A stretch of DNA of 64,000 nucleotides from Hydrogenophaga sp. 2FB (GTDB lineage Bacteria; Pseudomonadota; Gammaproteobacteria; Burkholderiales; Burkholderiaceae_C), in NCBI RefSeq assembly GCF_005503365.1, contig NZ_SCML01000023.1, forward strand, positions 1 to 64,000, read 5' to 3'. Numbering within the stretch: position 1 is the stretch's first letter; each line of letters starts with the position of its first letter. Below the pieces are notes generated by a model. That model did not search any database. It was not told the DNA's origin and was given only the letters and a program-made list of their open reading frames with translations. The translations under genes and the position numbers were made by a program. This document shows positions 24,201 to 33,442 of this stretch, one piece after another.

Positions 24201-25082
24201 ATGACTTCTGCAACGCTGCCCTCTGGCGCGGCTCCTCTCTCCGGCCCCCGGCGCACCAGGCGCCGCGTGCTGCCGGGCTTCAACATCACGCTGGGTTTCA
24301 CGGTTTTCTACCTGAGCCTGATCGTGTTGATCCCGCTCTCGGCGCTGATCTTCAAGACCTTCACGCTCACCTGGCCGCAGTTCTGGGAGGCCGTTACCGC
24401 GCCGCGCGTGCTGGCTTCGTACAAGCTCACGTTCGGCGCCTCGCTCATCGCCGCGGTGGTCAATGCATTCTTCGGCCTGCTGGTGGCGTGGGTGCTGGTG
24501 CGCTACACCTTCCCCGGCAAGAAGGTCATTGACGCGCTGGTGGACCTGCCTTTCGCATTGCCCACCGCCGTGGCCGGCATTTCGCTGACCGCGCTGCTGG
24601 CGGGCAACGGCTGGATCGGTCAGTACCTGGAACCCCTGGGCATCCAGCTGGCCTTCAATCCCAACGGCGTGGTGATCGCGCTCATCTTCATCGGCCTGCC
24701 CTTCGTGGTGCGCACGGTGCAGCCGGTGCTCGAAGACTCCGAAAAGGAACTGGAAGAAGCCGCCACCTGCCTGGGCGCCACGCGCTGGCAGACCTTCAGC
24801 CGTGTGATCTTTCCCAGCATCGCGCCGGCGCTGCTCACCGGCTTTGCCATGGCCTTCGCGCGCGCCGTGGGCGAGTACGGCTCGGTGATCTTCATCGCCG
24901 GCAACATGCCCATGATCTCCGAGATCACGCCGCTGATCATCATCAGCAAGCTGGAGCAATACGACTACGCCGGCGCCACTGCCGTGGCCACGGTGATGCT
25001 GTTCTTCTCTTTCGTGCTGCTGCTGCTCATCAATGCGCTGCAAGCCTGGCAACGCAAACGCTCCGGAGGGAACCTGCAATGA
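24201..25082 (+). CDS. cysT: sulfate ABC transporter permease CysT
   Basis: This 293-residue inner-membrane permease has about six spans and the [23 protein letters not shown] start typical of CysT/CysU. The EAA loop is [15 protein letters not shown] near residues 186-200. It forms the translocation pore together with CysW. The gene overlaps cysW by 4 bases (ATGA at 25079-25082). It is separated from the binding-protein gene by repeat copy A. Confidence 0.93.
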   Translation: MTSATLPSGAAPLSGPRRTRRRVLPGFNITLGFTVFYLSLIVLIPLSALIFKTFTLTWPQFWEAVTAPRVLASYKLTFGASLIAAVVNAFFGLLVAWVLVRYTFPGKKVIDALVDLPFALPTAVAGISLTALLAGNGWIGQYLEPLGIQLAFNPNGVVIALIFIGLPFVVRTVQPVLEDSEKELEEAATCLGATRWQTFSRVIFPSIAPALLTGFAMAFARAVGEYGSVIFIAGNMPMISEITPLIIISKLEQYDYAGATAVATVMLFFSFVLLLLINALQAWQRKRSGGNLQ

Positions 25083-25948
25083 GCGCCGCCCGCACAGAAG
25101 CACCCTGGGTGCGCCGCACGCTCATCGGCGTCGCGCTGGTGTTCATGTTCCTGTTCCTGGTGTTGCCGCTGGCCGCGGTGTTTACCGAGGCGCTGCGCAA
25201 GGGCCTGGAGTCCTACGTCGATGCGTTGAAAGACCCGGACGCCTGGTCCGCGATCCGCCTCACGCTGATCACGGCCTTGATCGCCGTGCCGCTCAACCTC
25301 GTGTTCGGCGTGGCCGCGGCCTGGGCCGTGGCCAAGTACGAGTTCCGTGGCAAGTCCTTCCTCACCACGCTGATCGACCTGCCGTTCTCCGTCTCACCCG
25401 TGGTCGCGGGCCTGATCTACGTGCTGGTGTTCGGCGCGCAGGGCTGGTTCGGTCCGTGGCTCGCGGAGCACGACATCAAGATCGTGTTCGCCGTGCCCGG
25501 CATCATCCTGGCCACCATCTTCGTCACCTTCCCCTTCATCGCGCGCGAGTTGATTCCGCTGATGCAGGCGCAGGGCAACGACGAGGAGCAGGCCGCGATC
25601 GTGCTCGGCGCCTCGGGCTGGCAGACCTTCTGGCATGTCACGCTGCCCAACATCAAGTGGGGCCTGATCTATGGCGTCATCTTGTGCAACGCGCGCGCCA
25701 TGGGCGAGTTCGGCGCGGTGTCGGTGGTCTCCGGCCACATCCGCGGGCAGACCAACACCATGCCACTGCACGTGGAAATTCTCTACAACGAATACCAGTC
25801 GGTGGCGGCCTTCGCCATCGCTTCGCTGCTGGCGCTGCTCGCGTTGGTCACGCTGGTGATCAAGTCGGTGGCCGAGTGGAACATGGAACGGGAAATGAAA
25901 GCCCTGGCCGAGTTGCCGCCCGAGCGCCCCACGGCATTGGCGCCCTAA
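25079..25948 (+). CDS. cysW: sulfate ABC transporter permease CysW
   Basis: This 289-residue permease is the paralogous partner of CysT. It has six membrane spans, the conserved [18 protein letters not shown] segment, an [20 protein letters not shown] loop, and [18 protein letters not shown], which is diagnostic for CysW. It is translationally coupled to cysT and followed by cysA after 11 bases. Confidence 0.94.
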   Translation: MSAARTEAPWVRRTLIGVALVFMFLFLVLPLAAVFTEALRKGLESYVDALKDPDAWSAIRLTLITALIAVPLNLVFGVAAAWAVAKYEFRGKSFLTTLIDLPFSVSPVVAGLIYVLVFGAQGWFGPWLAEHDIKIVFAVPGIILATIFVTFPFIARELIPLMQAQGNDEEQAAIVLGASGWQTFWHVTLPNIKWGLIYGVILCNARAMGEFGAVSVVSGHIRGQTNTMPLHVEILYNEYQSVAAFAIASLLALLALVTLVIKSVAEWNMEREMKALAELPPERPTALAP

Positions 25949-25959
25949 GAAAGAACACC

Positions 25960-27048
25960 ATGAGCATTGAAATCCGCGACATCAACAAACACTTCGGCAC
26001 GTTCCAGGCGCTGAAGAACGTCAACCTCGACATCCACTCGGGTGAACTGCTCGCGTTGCTCGGCCCGTCGGGCTGCGGCAAGACCACGCTGCTGCGCATC
26101 ATCGCGGGCCTGGAAACACCGGACACCGGCAACATCCTGTTCAGCGGCGAAGACACCACCGACGTGCACGTGCGCGAGCGCAACGTGGGCTTCGTGTTCC
26201 AGCACTACGCGCTGTTCCGCCACATGACCGTGATGGAAAACGTGGCCTTCGGTCTGCGCGTGAAGCCGCGCAGCGAGCGCCCCAGCGACGCGCAGATCAA
26301 GGCCAAGGTGCTCGACCTGCTCAAGCTGGTGCAGCTCGACTGGCTGGCCGACCGCTATCCCTCGCAACTCTCGGGCGGCCAGCGCCAGCGCATTGCCCTG
26401 GCGCGCGCGCTCGCGGTGGAGCCCAAGGTGCTGCTGCTCGACGAGCCCTTCGGCGCGCTCGACGCCAAGGTGCGCAAGGAACTGCGCCGCTGGCTGCGCC
26501 GCCTGCACGACGAGCTGCACGTCACCAGCGTGTTCGTCACGCACGACCAGGAAGAGGCGCTCGAAGTGGCCGACCGCGTGGTGCTGATGAACCAGGGCCA
26601 GGTGGAGCAGATCGGCGCGCCGCAAGACGTGTGGGACCACCCTGCCAGCCCCTTCGTCTACGGTTTCCTGGGCGACGTGAACCTGTTCCATGGCCGCGCG
26701 CACGAAGGGCTGTTGCACCTGGACGGCGTGTCGATCGATTCGCCCGAGCACGCCACTGCGCAAGACGCCAAGGCCTACGCCTACGTGCGCCCGCACGACC
26801 TGGACGTGCAACGTTACGAGGCCGGCCTGCCCGGCATCGTCGCCAGGCTCGACCGCGCGGTGGTGGTCGGTCCGATCGCGCGGCTGGAGTTGCTGCCGGT
26901 GGATCCGCAAGCGCCCGGTGGGCACGACCCGTTGATCGAGGCGCGCATGTCGGCCGAGCGCTTTCGCGAACTGGGCTTCAAGGAAGGCGACACGCTGGTC
27001 GTGTCGCCCAAGAAGGCCCGCGTGTTCCTGCAATCTCACGCCAGCTGA
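25960..27048 (+). CDS. cysA: sulfate ABC transporter ATPase CysA
   Basis: This 362-residue ATPase starts [13 protein letters not shown]. It shows Walker [10 protein letters not shown] (about 34-42), signature LSGGQRQR, Walker [14 protein letters not shown]-loop VTHDQEEA, and a C-terminal TOBE regulatory region from about residue 240. It powers sulfate/thiosulfate import through CysTW. The gene ends 22 bases before a strong terminator, closing the operon that begins at 23068. Confidence 0.95.
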   Translation: MSIEIRDINKHFGTFQALKNVNLDIHSGELLALLGPSGCGKTTLLRIIAGLETPDTGNILFSGEDTTDVHVRERNVGFVFQHYALFRHMTVMENVAFGLRVKPRSERPSDAQIKAKVLDLLKLVQLDWLADRYPSQLSGGQRQRIALARALAVEPKVLLLDEPFGALDAKVRKELRRWLRRLHDELHVTSVFVTHDQEEALEVADRVVLMNQGQVEQIGAPQDVWDHPASPFVYGFLGDVNLFHGRAHEGLLHLDGVSIDSPEHATAQDAKAYAYVRPHDLDVQRYEAGLPGIVARLDRAVVVGPIARLELLPVDPQAPGGHDPLIEARMSAERFRELGFKEGDTLVVSPKKARVFLQSHAS

Positions 27049-27069
27049 ACGCAACCCCAGCCCATATTT

Positions 27070-27115
27070 ACACCGCTTACATCGGGTATCGCACCCCGAT
27101 GCAAGCGGTGTTTTT
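27070..27115 (+). terminator. intrinsic terminator of the sulfate transporter operon
   Basis: A two-level stem has ACACCGCTT (27070-27078) pairing with AAGCGGTGT (27103-27111) and an inner CATCGGG/CCCGATG stem, followed by TTTTT (27111-27115). It sits between convergent cysA and a small minus-strand gene and may also damp opposing transcription. Confidence 0.85.
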
Positions 27116-27327
27116 CACGAGGCAAGCTGGATCTTGCCTTCGCTCACGTAGCGTTTGAAGTCGGTCAACGGCATCGCGGTAGAACCACGCACGTCCTCGT
27201 CCACCCAGCTGAGCGTGACGTCGTTCAAGCCGGTCTCGACCTTCACGGGCCCTGGGCGGATGACGATGTTCGGGCCGTCGCCTTCGCGGTACTCGACCTT
27301 GCCGACGATCGTTGCGCTTTGTGCCAT
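27115..27327 (-). CDS. small conserved hypothetical protein
   Basis: This 70-residue protein starts MAQSATIVGKVEYREGDG and ends GKIQLAS. It is probably a small beta-rich domain with two repeated hydrophobic/charged strands. ATG 27327 has an excellent AAGGAG RBS, so the 112-residue longer frame was not used. I recognise no function. Its 3' end abuts the cysA terminator, and nothing links it functionally to sulfate uptake. Confidence 0.65.
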   Translation of the reverse strand: MAQSATIVGKVEYREGDGPNIVIRPGPVKVETGLNDVTLSWVDEDVRGSTAMPLTDFKRYVSEGKIQLAS

Positions 27328-27490
27328 GTGTGCTCCTTGGAATGGTGCCTTCAGGATCGCGGCCGGCCAGGCAAAGGTCTGTGCGTTGTCGAACAGAACT
27401 CCATGCGCGTGAGGCTTAGTCTGAACGTCAGCCGATTTTCCGGCTGTTGCCACACTCCTGCCCCGTGCAGCTTTTCAAGGAACCCTGATC

Positions 27491-27724
27491 ATGAAAACCT
27501 CCCGACTTCTCACCACTTCCGTGGCCGCGCTGACGGTCGTTGGCGCGGGGCTCGTGTTTGCCCAATCCACGCCGCCCGGCTCCACACCGCCTCCCGCTGC
27601 GGAGCCGGCCAACCAGGCCCAGCCGACCACGCCTGCGGCCCCAATGCAGACCACGCCGAGCCAGGACACGACGCAACGCAGCGACGTGCCCATGACCACC
27701 GACGCGCAAGCAGACCGCAACTGA
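27491..27724 (+). CDS. small secreted Pro/Thr/Ala-rich protein
   Basis: This 77-residue protein has a clear signal peptide (residues 1-24, ending VFAQ). A low-complexity mature part of about 50 residues follows, rich in Pro, Thr, Ala and Gln, with no cysteines. It is probably intrinsically disordered in the periplasm. An AAGGAA RBS precedes ATG 27491. The gene lies 35 bases upstream of an L,D-transpeptidase-like gene and may be cotranscribed with it. A structural or linker role at the cell wall is conceivable, but there is no direct evidence. Confidence 0.65.
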   Translation: MKTSRLLTTSVAALTVVGAGLVFAQSTPPGSTPPPAAEPANQAQPTTPAAPMQTTPSQDTTQRSDVPMTTDAQADRN

Positions 27725-27759
27725 CCCAACCGAGTGGGCACGCCTGAACCCGTCGGTTC

Positions 27760-28557
27760 ATGGCGCGCCTTCAACCTGCTCGACCCGTCATGCGCTCCAA
27801 CCCGTCCACCGCGCAGGACATCCGCAACGGACTGCTGATCGGTGCGGCATTGCTGACATTGCTGATGCCGCCCGCCTCGTTCGTGCAGGGTGCGGATACG
27901 GGCGTTTCAACGGCCGCTGTCGATACGCAGCCGTTGGCGCCCGTGCCCGCACCCGTGCCGAACTTTGGCGCGATCGAGCCCACCCCCAACGCACGCGAAC
28001 TGGTGCAGTGGATCGCCCGCACCGGCGACAACGCGGGCATGCCTTTCGTGCTGGTCGACAAACAGGCCGCACGGCTGCACGTGTTCAACGCCCAGGCCAA
28101 CCTGGAAGACAGCACGCCGGTGCTGCTGGGATCTGCGCCCGGCGATGACACGGTGCCGGGCATTGGCCAGCGCCCGGTGCACCTGGTCCAACCCCACGAA
28201 CGCACCACTCCCGCGGGCCGCTTTGTCGGCCACCTGGGACACAACCTCACCGGTGAAGACGTGGTGTGGGTCGACTACGGTGCCGCGGTCTCGATGCACC
28301 GGGTACGACCGACGCTGCAACCCAGGGAGCGCCGTGCCGAGCGGCTCAACTCGGACACCATCGACGACAACCGCATTTCCTATGGGTGCATCAACGTGCC
28401 CGCGGCGTTCTACGATGCGCGCCTGCGGCCGGTGTTCTCAACCATGCAGGCCATCGTGTATGTGCTGCCCGAGCAGAAGAGCCTGCAGCAGGTCTTCGGC
28501 ATGACGCCCCCACTGCGAGAAACGCCCCGTGTCAGGCGCTCTGCAGGCTTCGTTTGA
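27760..28557 (+). CDS. L,D-transpeptidase (YkuD)-like protein
   Basis: This 265-residue protein has an N-terminal hydrophobic segment (about residues 25-45) and a YkuD-like domain. The catalytic cysteine motif is ISYGCINVP (Cys near 213), with a preceding histidine in AVSMHRV (near 179). L,D-transpeptidases cross-link peptidoglycan or attach proteins to it. The motif departs from the standard SxGCxR/HGT form by having Asn after the Ile, so activity should be regarded as probable only. A start at ATG 27790 is also possible. The 3' end overlaps the convergent Crp-type gene by 26 bases. Confidence 0.7.
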   Translation: MARLQPARPVMRSNPSTAQDIRNGLLIGAALLTLLMPPASFVQGADTGVSTAAVDTQPLAPVPAPVPNFGAIEPTPNARELVQWIARTGDNAGMPFVLVDKQAARLHVFNAQANLEDSTPVLLGSAPGDDTVPGIGQRPVHLVQPHERTTPAGRFVGHLGHNLTGEDVVWVDYGAAVSMHRVRPTLQPRERRAERLNSDTIDDNRISYGCINVPAAFYDARLRPVFSTMQAIVYVLPEQKSLQQVFGMTPPLRETPRVRRSAGFV

Positions 28558-29323
28558 CCACGAGGGTGACCGACACATCGCGATCCAGTGCGTGCGCGTG
28601 CGAGACCGTGTGCGCAAACGGCAGTTTGTCGTAGGCGCGCCGCACGACGCTGTAGCACTCGCAGCTGCGTGCTTCGAGCCCGTCGCGGTCCAGGATGTGG
28701 ATATGGCCTCGGTGGTATTCGATCAGCCCGGCCTTCTGCAGCTTGAGCGCGCCACTGGTGACACCTTCGCGCCGCACACCCAACAGGCTGGCAATGCGTT
28801 CTTGTGTCGCCAGCATGTCGGTGTTGTCTTCCTGGCGATCCAGGTGCTGCAGCAGCCAGCGGCAGAGTTGCTGGTCCAGCGCGTGGTGGCGGTTGCAGGC
28901 CGAGGACTGCGCCATGTGGGTGAACAGCGCTTGCGTATAGGCCAGCAACTGCTGCATGAGTTCGGGCGATCGGCGCGTGTGGTGCAGCAAGGCCTGCGCG
29001 CCCATGCGGTACGCGTGGCCCGGGCGCTGCACGATTGCATCGCTGAGCGCGGTGGTGTCGCCCATGAAGGCGCACACGCCGACCATGCCCTCGCTGCCAA
29101 CAACCGCGACTTCGGAAGAAGAGCCGTCCTCCAGCGAGGACACCAGCGAAACGGTACCCGTCACCGGAAAGTACACATGTCGCACCTCGGCGCCAGCTTG
29201 GTGCAACAGTTCGCCGGTGTGCAATTCGACCCATTCTAGATCGGGTGTCAGCAAGTGCATGGTGGCGCTGGGCAGCGCGGCCAGCAGATGGTTCCCTTCA
29301 AGCTGTGACGTGGTGGTTGTCAT
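28532..29323 (-). CDS. Crp/Fnr-family transcriptional regulator
   Basis: This 263-residue protein has an N-terminal cyclic-nucleotide-binding-like barrel (LLHQAGAEVRHVYFPVTGTVSLV, EVAVVGSEGMVGV) and a C-terminal winged helix (TQERIASLLGVRREGVTSGALKLQKAGLIEY). The group resembles Crp/Fnr regulators with FYPVTGxVSL barrels, whose ligand is usually unknown. No Fnr-type N-terminal cysteine cluster is seen. A C-terminal tail of about 50 residues beyond the DNA-binding domain is longer than usual. The gene stands alone and overlaps the 3' end of the transpeptidase-like gene. Confidence 0.8.
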   Translation of the reverse strand: MTTTTSQLEGNHLLAALPSATMHLLTPDLEWVELHTGELLHQAGAEVRHVYFPVTGTVSLVSSLEDGSSSEVAVVGSEGMVGVCAFMGDTTALSDAIVQRPGHAYRMGAQALLHHTRRSPELMQQLLAYTQALFTHMAQSSACNRHHALDQQLCRWLLQHLDRQEDNTDMLATQERIASLLGVRREGVTSGALKLQKAGLIEYHRGHIHILDRDGLEARSCECYSVVRRAYDKLPFAHTVSHAHALDRDVSVTLVVKRSLQSA

Positions 29324-29894
29324 GGCAGTTCCCTTTCACTTTCAGCATGTCGTTTGTTCGAGGGCCGGTCCTGCCATGCAGGCCCAGGCCCCACCTGAAT
29401 TAGGCGTGGTATCGCACACAGCGGCTGTCAGACAACCGCTCGATTCATCCGGGAAGCTGGCCTACGGGCGCATACCCCAGCCATACAAAAGGCGGCCGTC
29501 TACGTACAGAAGCAAAGCCTGACCGGCCTGATTCGAAGCATCGCGCAGGCGGCCGAGGAGGCAGCGACTGCCATCGAAGTTCACGCCGATTGGGCGAGCG
29601 CGGACCGGCCCCTCAACAACCTCTGAATTGTTTCGTTGTCGGGCAATTTCTGGCGCGGGGGAACCAATTTCCGGGATCGGTTACTCAGGCCTTATGGGGT
29701 GTCCGTGTGGTATCAGACATCAGCCGAAACGTAACAGGTCTCACAAGCCGCTTCCTGAACGCGGTCCTCTCCAACGGGTCATGTGCTGAGTCCAGACAGG
29801 CAATCGGCCAACGCGCTGGACAACCATGTCCGCGTCCTCATTCGCAGAATGCTTAACCCGACAATCAACCTGCCAACCCATCCGAGGGAACGAT
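29324..29894. other. gene-poor region with a degraded frame and an hrp-box-like element
   Basis: No intact gene is supported across these 570 bases. A frame running from about 29397 to TGA near 29625 has protein-like composition (for example KQSLTGLIRSIAQAAEEAAT) but no credible start, so it may be the remnant of a gene. Further right, GGAACC (29660-29665) and TTACTCA (29681-29687), 15 bases apart, resemble the promoter recognised by HrpL-type sigma factors. This lies about 200 bases before a truncated type III chaperone gene. Confidence 0.4.
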
Positions 29895-30006
29895 ATGACC
29901 GCAGACCAACTCTTGAACGACCTGGGCCTCACCGCTGGCTTGCAGGAACTGCGCTTCGATGCCAACGGATGCGCGCGATTGATGTTCGACGGCAAGATCG
30001 CGGTCA
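29895..30006 (+). pseudogene. 5' fragment of a type III secretion chaperone (CesT-like) gene
   Basis: A gene starts at ATG 29895 with RBS GAGGGAA and reads MTADQLLNDLGLTAGL, then QELRFDANGCARLMFDG. This matches the N-terminal third of CesT/Tir-type secretion chaperones (LLxxLGxxxGLxxLxxDxxGxCxLxFDG). After about 37 residues the sequence becomes the reverse strand of an FAD-linked oxidase gene, so the rest of the chaperone is missing. The join is near 30001-30010. The family call rests on a short segment. Confidence 0.55.
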
Positions 30007-30658
30007 GCGTTCCTTCAGAACCGATGAACAGCTGGGTCAAGCAATACCCTGCGGAGGACTTTCGGGCTCTTCTTGCCGTGCGGATCACTTCGCCATCTGC
30101 GGTAACCACCGTAAGCGACAGCACGTTGTCGCGCATGGTCCCGTAGCGCACGGTGTTCGTGCCGGAAGCGGCGGTGGCAACCATACCGCCAATGGATGCG
30201 TTGGCGCCCGGGTCCACCGAGAAGAAGAACCCTGTGTGGACGAGATCTTCATTGAGTTGTTCGCGTGTCACGCCAGCCTGTACGGTGGCGGTCAAATCGT
30301 CGGGGCGTATGTCCACGATCGCGTTCATGCGTGACATGTCGATGCATATGCCCCCTTTGATCGCCAGCAGATGCCCTTCCACAGAGGACCCGACACCAAA
30401 TGGAATGACCGGTATCCGGTGCGCGGCACAACTGCGCACGATGAAGCTGACTTCATCGGTTGACTCTGCGAACACCACCGCCTGCGGCGGACGCGGTGCA
30501 TACGCAGACTCATCGGTGCCGTGCAGAAGGCAAACCGAGGCATTGCTGGTGAAGCGGCTGTTGAAGACCGCCTTGAGCGACGACACCACTGAATCGGGCA
30601 GTGGCCGTATGGTTGGGGTGGGGCCGGTTTGACCGGTGGTGTTGAGGACCGTGGACAT
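30007..30658 (-). pseudogene. truncated FAD-linked oxidase (GlcD/D-lactate dehydrogenase type)
   Basis: The first 217 or so residues of a VAO-type FAD oxidase are intact from ATG 30658. They include IPVIPFGVGSSVEGH (the FAD pyrophosphate loop), FFFSVDPGANASIGGMVATAASG and QLFIGSEGTL. Just after GSEGTL, where intact relatives continue into the substrate domain, the frame crosses into antisense of the chaperone fragment. The substrate and C-terminal regions (about 250 residues) are absent, so the enzyme cannot be functional. Its 5' end and promoter region look normal, pointing to a recent break. Confidence 0.8.
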
Positions 30659-30835
30659 CTTTATCTCCCGCACTTGAGGTTGGGGGGCGAGTCTAGAAAC
30701 CGCAGCAGTGGCTGGGAAATAGCGTTTCGTTCTAGCCCTATTCGGACCCGTGATACCAAGCCAGTGATGCGTTTGACAGCCCGGATTTGATGGGAGAATG
30801 GCCGCGCTGGTCCGCCTGCTCCCATCACAACCAGG

Positions 30836-31297
30836 GTGAAAGAATTGGCTCAACCGAGTGTCGGCTTCAGAGGTCTGCTGGAAAATCGACTGGACGAAAT
30901 TTCAAAGCTCGCGGAGGCTTTTGAGAAATGGGCCACGGACGCGCGCGTGCCGCAGGCAACCATCCGCGCGGTGAATCTCATGCTCGACGAGCTGATCTCC
31001 AACGTGGTGATGTATGCCTACCCGGCGTCACAACGCGGCGAGATTCTTGTAGATGCGTGGATCTCACCGGGGCAGCTGGAGGTGCGGCTCACCGATCACG
31101 CATTTGCCTTCAACTCGCTGCAGGCGCGCCAGCCCGATGTTCGCGCGGACATCGACGATCGACGAATCGGTGGTCTGGGCATCCATTTCGTGCGCCAGCT
31201 GGCGGACGTGGTCACTTATGAGCGGACCACGGAAGGCGGCCAGGAAGTCAATCGGGTCCACATCGTCAAACGGTACGTGCCGGACTCTGAGCATTGA
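30836..31297 (+). CDS. anti-sigma-factor-type ATP-binding protein (RsbW-like HATPase)
   Basis: This 153-residue stand-alone HATPase_c protein has an N box, LMLDELISNVVMYAYP, and a G box region, RRIGGLGIHFVRQLADVVTYE. This pattern is typical of RsbW/SpoIIAB-type serine kinases used in partner-switching control. The start is GTG 30836; TTG 30845 is an alternative with better RBS spacing. No anti-anti-sigma (STAS) or phosphatase partner gene is adjacent, so the target is unknown. It ends immediately next to the convergent sensor kinase gene. Confidence 0.8.
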   Translation: MKELAQPSVGFRGLLENRLDEISKLAEAFEKWATDARVPQATIRAVNLMLDELISNVVMYAYPASQRGEILVDAWISPGQLEVRLTDHAFAFNSLQARQPDVRADIDDRRIGGLGIHFVRQLADVVTYERTTEGGQEVNRVHIVKRYVPDSEH

Positions 31298-32692
31298 TCA
31301 GGCCGCAGCCTCTGCGGCCCGCAATGTGACTGTCACGGCCAACCCAGGCCGTTCATTGCGCACCGACAGAGTGCCCCCGTGCGCCTGCGCCACGAGTTTG
31401 CAGAGGTATAGGCCCAGTCCGACGCCACCCGCACTGCGGGTGCGTGCGGTGTCGGGACGGAAGAAGGGCTGGGCCAGGTGCGCAAGTTGTTCGTCGGGCA
31501 CGCCCGGGCCGTGGTCGCGCACTTCCAGCTCGATGCCCTGCCCTGCACCGAGTGGGCGCAGGTGCAACTCAACAGGCAACGGGGCACCGGCGCTGTGGCG
31601 TAAGGCGTTGTCCAGCAGGTTGCGCAACAGCAGGCGCACGCGGACGCGGTCGAGTGGCAACGTGGGCAGGCCGTCGGTCAGATGCAGGGCCACGCCACGC
31701 GCGGATGGCTGGGTGGCGGCCAGTTCGTCGATGACCTCGCGCACCAACGCGGCCGGGTCGGTGGGTTCGCGGTGCAATGCCTTGTGGCGCCCGGCAAGGC
31801 GCTCGCTCTCCAGCAGGTCGCTGATGAGGCGGGCCATTTCGCTCAGGTCGCGCAGCAGGGCCTCGCGCTGTGGCGTGATCTCGTCGGATTCGGGCAGCAG
31901 TTCGGTGTTGAGCCGGGCGCGGGTGAGCGGGCTGCGCAGTTCGTGGCTGATGGCCAGCAGCAACGCGCGCTGGGCTTCGAGCATCTGGTGGATGTCGTGC
32001 CCCATGTTGTTGATGGTGGCGGCGAGTTGGCCGAGTTCGTCGGGCCGCTGGGGATGGCGCACGGGAATGGGTTCGCCAAACTCGCCCGCACCGAAGCGCA
32101 GCGCGCCCTGGCGGATGTGGTCCAGCGGGCGCAACAGGCGGCGCACGTACAGGTAGGCCAGCAGCGTGAGCATGAGCAAGGCCGCGAGCGTGTAGCCCAC
32201 CAGCTTGGGACGGCGGTCGAACGCCGCTTCGTTCAGGCCAAAATCGATGCGGTGACCGTCGGTGGTGCTGCGTTGCAGCAGTTGCCGCCAGTCCTGGTCG
32301 TCGCCCCAGCCGGCATCGTCATCACCACGACCACCGTGCGGTCGATCGCGCAGCCAGTGCGCTCGCGCCTGCTGCGGATGTGAGCGCCAGTTGATCCGCG
32401 GGCCAACGATGTCGATGGTGATCGGCAGGCGCTGCGTGAGGGCCTGGGCGCGTTCGATGCTGGGTGCACCGCCACCCGCCGACACCTCGCCGGCCAGGCG
32501 GTCCACATAGTCCATGAGCATGGGTCGCGCGGCTTCGCGCCAGCCCACCGAAAAGGCCTTCTGCGCGCCGCTGATGAACGTGAAGGACATCGCCATGGCC
32601 AGCAACAGGAACACCATCACCATGCGCAGCTTGAGCGAACAGCGCACGGCGTTCGCCGCGCGGCGGTACCAGGGGGTCGTTGTGGCAGTCAT
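31298..32692 (-). CDS. sensor histidine kinase (CpxA-like)
   Basis: This 464-residue inner-membrane kinase has membrane segments near residues 22-42 and 166-186 flanking a periplasmic sensor domain of about 120 residues. A HAMP domain follows, then the phosphoacceptor His in AISHELRSPLTRARL, and the ATPase boxes NLLDNALRHS and GGVGLGLYLCKLV. The sensor domain carries a strongly acidic Gly/Asp-rich loop near residues 120-135. With the response regulator and the CpxP/Spy-like protein upstream it forms an envelope-stress type module. The start lies one base after the regulator stop. Confidence 0.88.
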   Translation of the reverse strand: MTATTTPWYRRAANAVRCSLKLRMVMVFLLLAMAMSFTFISGAQKAFSVGWREAARPMLMDYVDRLAGEVSAGGGAPSIERAQALTQRLPITIDIVGPRINWRSHPQQARAHWLRDRPHGGRGDDDAGWGDDQDWRQLLQRSTTDGHRIDFGLNEAAFDRRPKLVGYTLAALLMLTLLAYLYVRRLLRPLDHIRQGALRFGAGEFGEPIPVRHPQRPDELGQLAATINNMGHDIHQMLEAQRALLLAISHELRSPLTRARLNTELLPESDEITPQREALLRDLSEMARLISDLLESERLAGRHKALHREPTDPAALVREVIDELAATQPSARGVALHLTDGLPTLPLDRVRVRLLLRNLLDNALRHSAGAPLPVELHLRPLGAGQGIELEVRDHGPGVPDEQLAHLAQPFFRPDTARTRSAGGVGLGLYLCKLVAQAHGGTLSVRNERPGLAVTVTLRAAEAAA

Positions 32693-32693
32693 G

Positions 32694-33401
32694 TCAGCGC
32701 TTGAGCTTGTGCAGCGCGAGCGAGTAGCCGGCGTTGCGCAGGGTCTTGATGCAGTCCAGCGGTTCGAGTTTCTTGCGCAAGCGGCTCACCACGATGTCGA
32801 CCGCGCGGGTGTACAGGTCGGCCTCGTGGCCGCGCAGCTGGTTCAGGATGTCGTCGCGGCTGAACACCTTGCCGCTGTCGCGCGCGAGCAGGTGCAAAAG
32901 ATCAAACTCGGTGCTGGTGAGTTCCACCGCCTCGCCCTGGCGCAGCACGCTGCGGCGTGTTGGGTCGATGCTGAGGCCTTCGAACAGCAGCACGTCGGGC
33001 GCCGTCGCAACGGTGTTGCCTTGCGGGCCGTTGCCGCCATGGCGGCGGCGCAGCACGGTCTGGATGTGCGCGACGAGTTCGCGTGGCTCGAAGGGCTTGG
33101 GCAGGTAGGCGTCGGCGCCCAGTTCGAGGCCTACCACGCGGTCCATCACGTCGCCACGCGCGGTGAGCATGACGATGGGAATGTCGCTTTCCTTGCGGAT
33201 GGTGCGGCACAGTTCGAAGCCGTCCATCTCGGGCAGCATCACGTCAAGGATGGCGGCGTCGAATGGCGGCGTGTCGCGCAGGCGCGCCAAGCCCTCGCTG
33301 GGCTTGAGCGCGTGCGTCAGCGACAGCTCGAAGCGCTGGAAGTATTGGGCCAGCGGCGGGCCGAGCTGTTCGTCGTCGTCAATCAGCAGAACGCGGTGCA
33401 T
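32694..33401 (-). CDS. OmpR-family response regulator (CpxR-like)
   Basis: This 235-residue regulator has a receiver domain with acidic residues IDDDEQ near 7-9, phospho-acceptor Asp in AAILDVMLPEMDG (about 53), and the conserved Lys in LPKPFEPREL. A winged-helix DNA-binding domain follows with TSTEFDLLHLLA and RAVDIVVSRLRKKL. It is coupled to the kinase gene downstream. Preceding it is a CpxP/Spy-like gene, which suggests that these proteins control envelope folding stress or metal response. Confidence 0.92.
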   Translation of the reverse strand: MHRVLLIDDDEQLGPPLAQYFQRFELSLTHALKPSEGLARLRDTPPFDAAILDVMLPEMDGFELCRTIRKESDIPIVMLTARGDVMDRVVGLELGADAYLPKPFEPRELVAHIQTVLRRRHGGNGPQGNTVATAPDVLLFEGLSIDPTRRSVLRQGEAVELTSTEFDLLHLLARDSGKVFSRDDILNQLRGHEADLYTRAVDIVVSRLRKKLEPLDCIKTLRNAGYSLALHKLKR

Positions 33402-33442
33402 GCGGCATTGTCACACTGCATCTGGCGCGCCGGCCGGCCGCC

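Noticed and set aside
29397-29625. Possible gene in the region right of the Crp/Fnr gene
   Set aside because: The frame has no credible start or RBS and I recognise no family. It is recorded only as a possible remnant.
29630-29660. PIP box (HrpX-type) before the chaperone fragment
   Set aside because: Only one TTCG half is present; the second half at N15 is missing. The HrpL-like element fits better.
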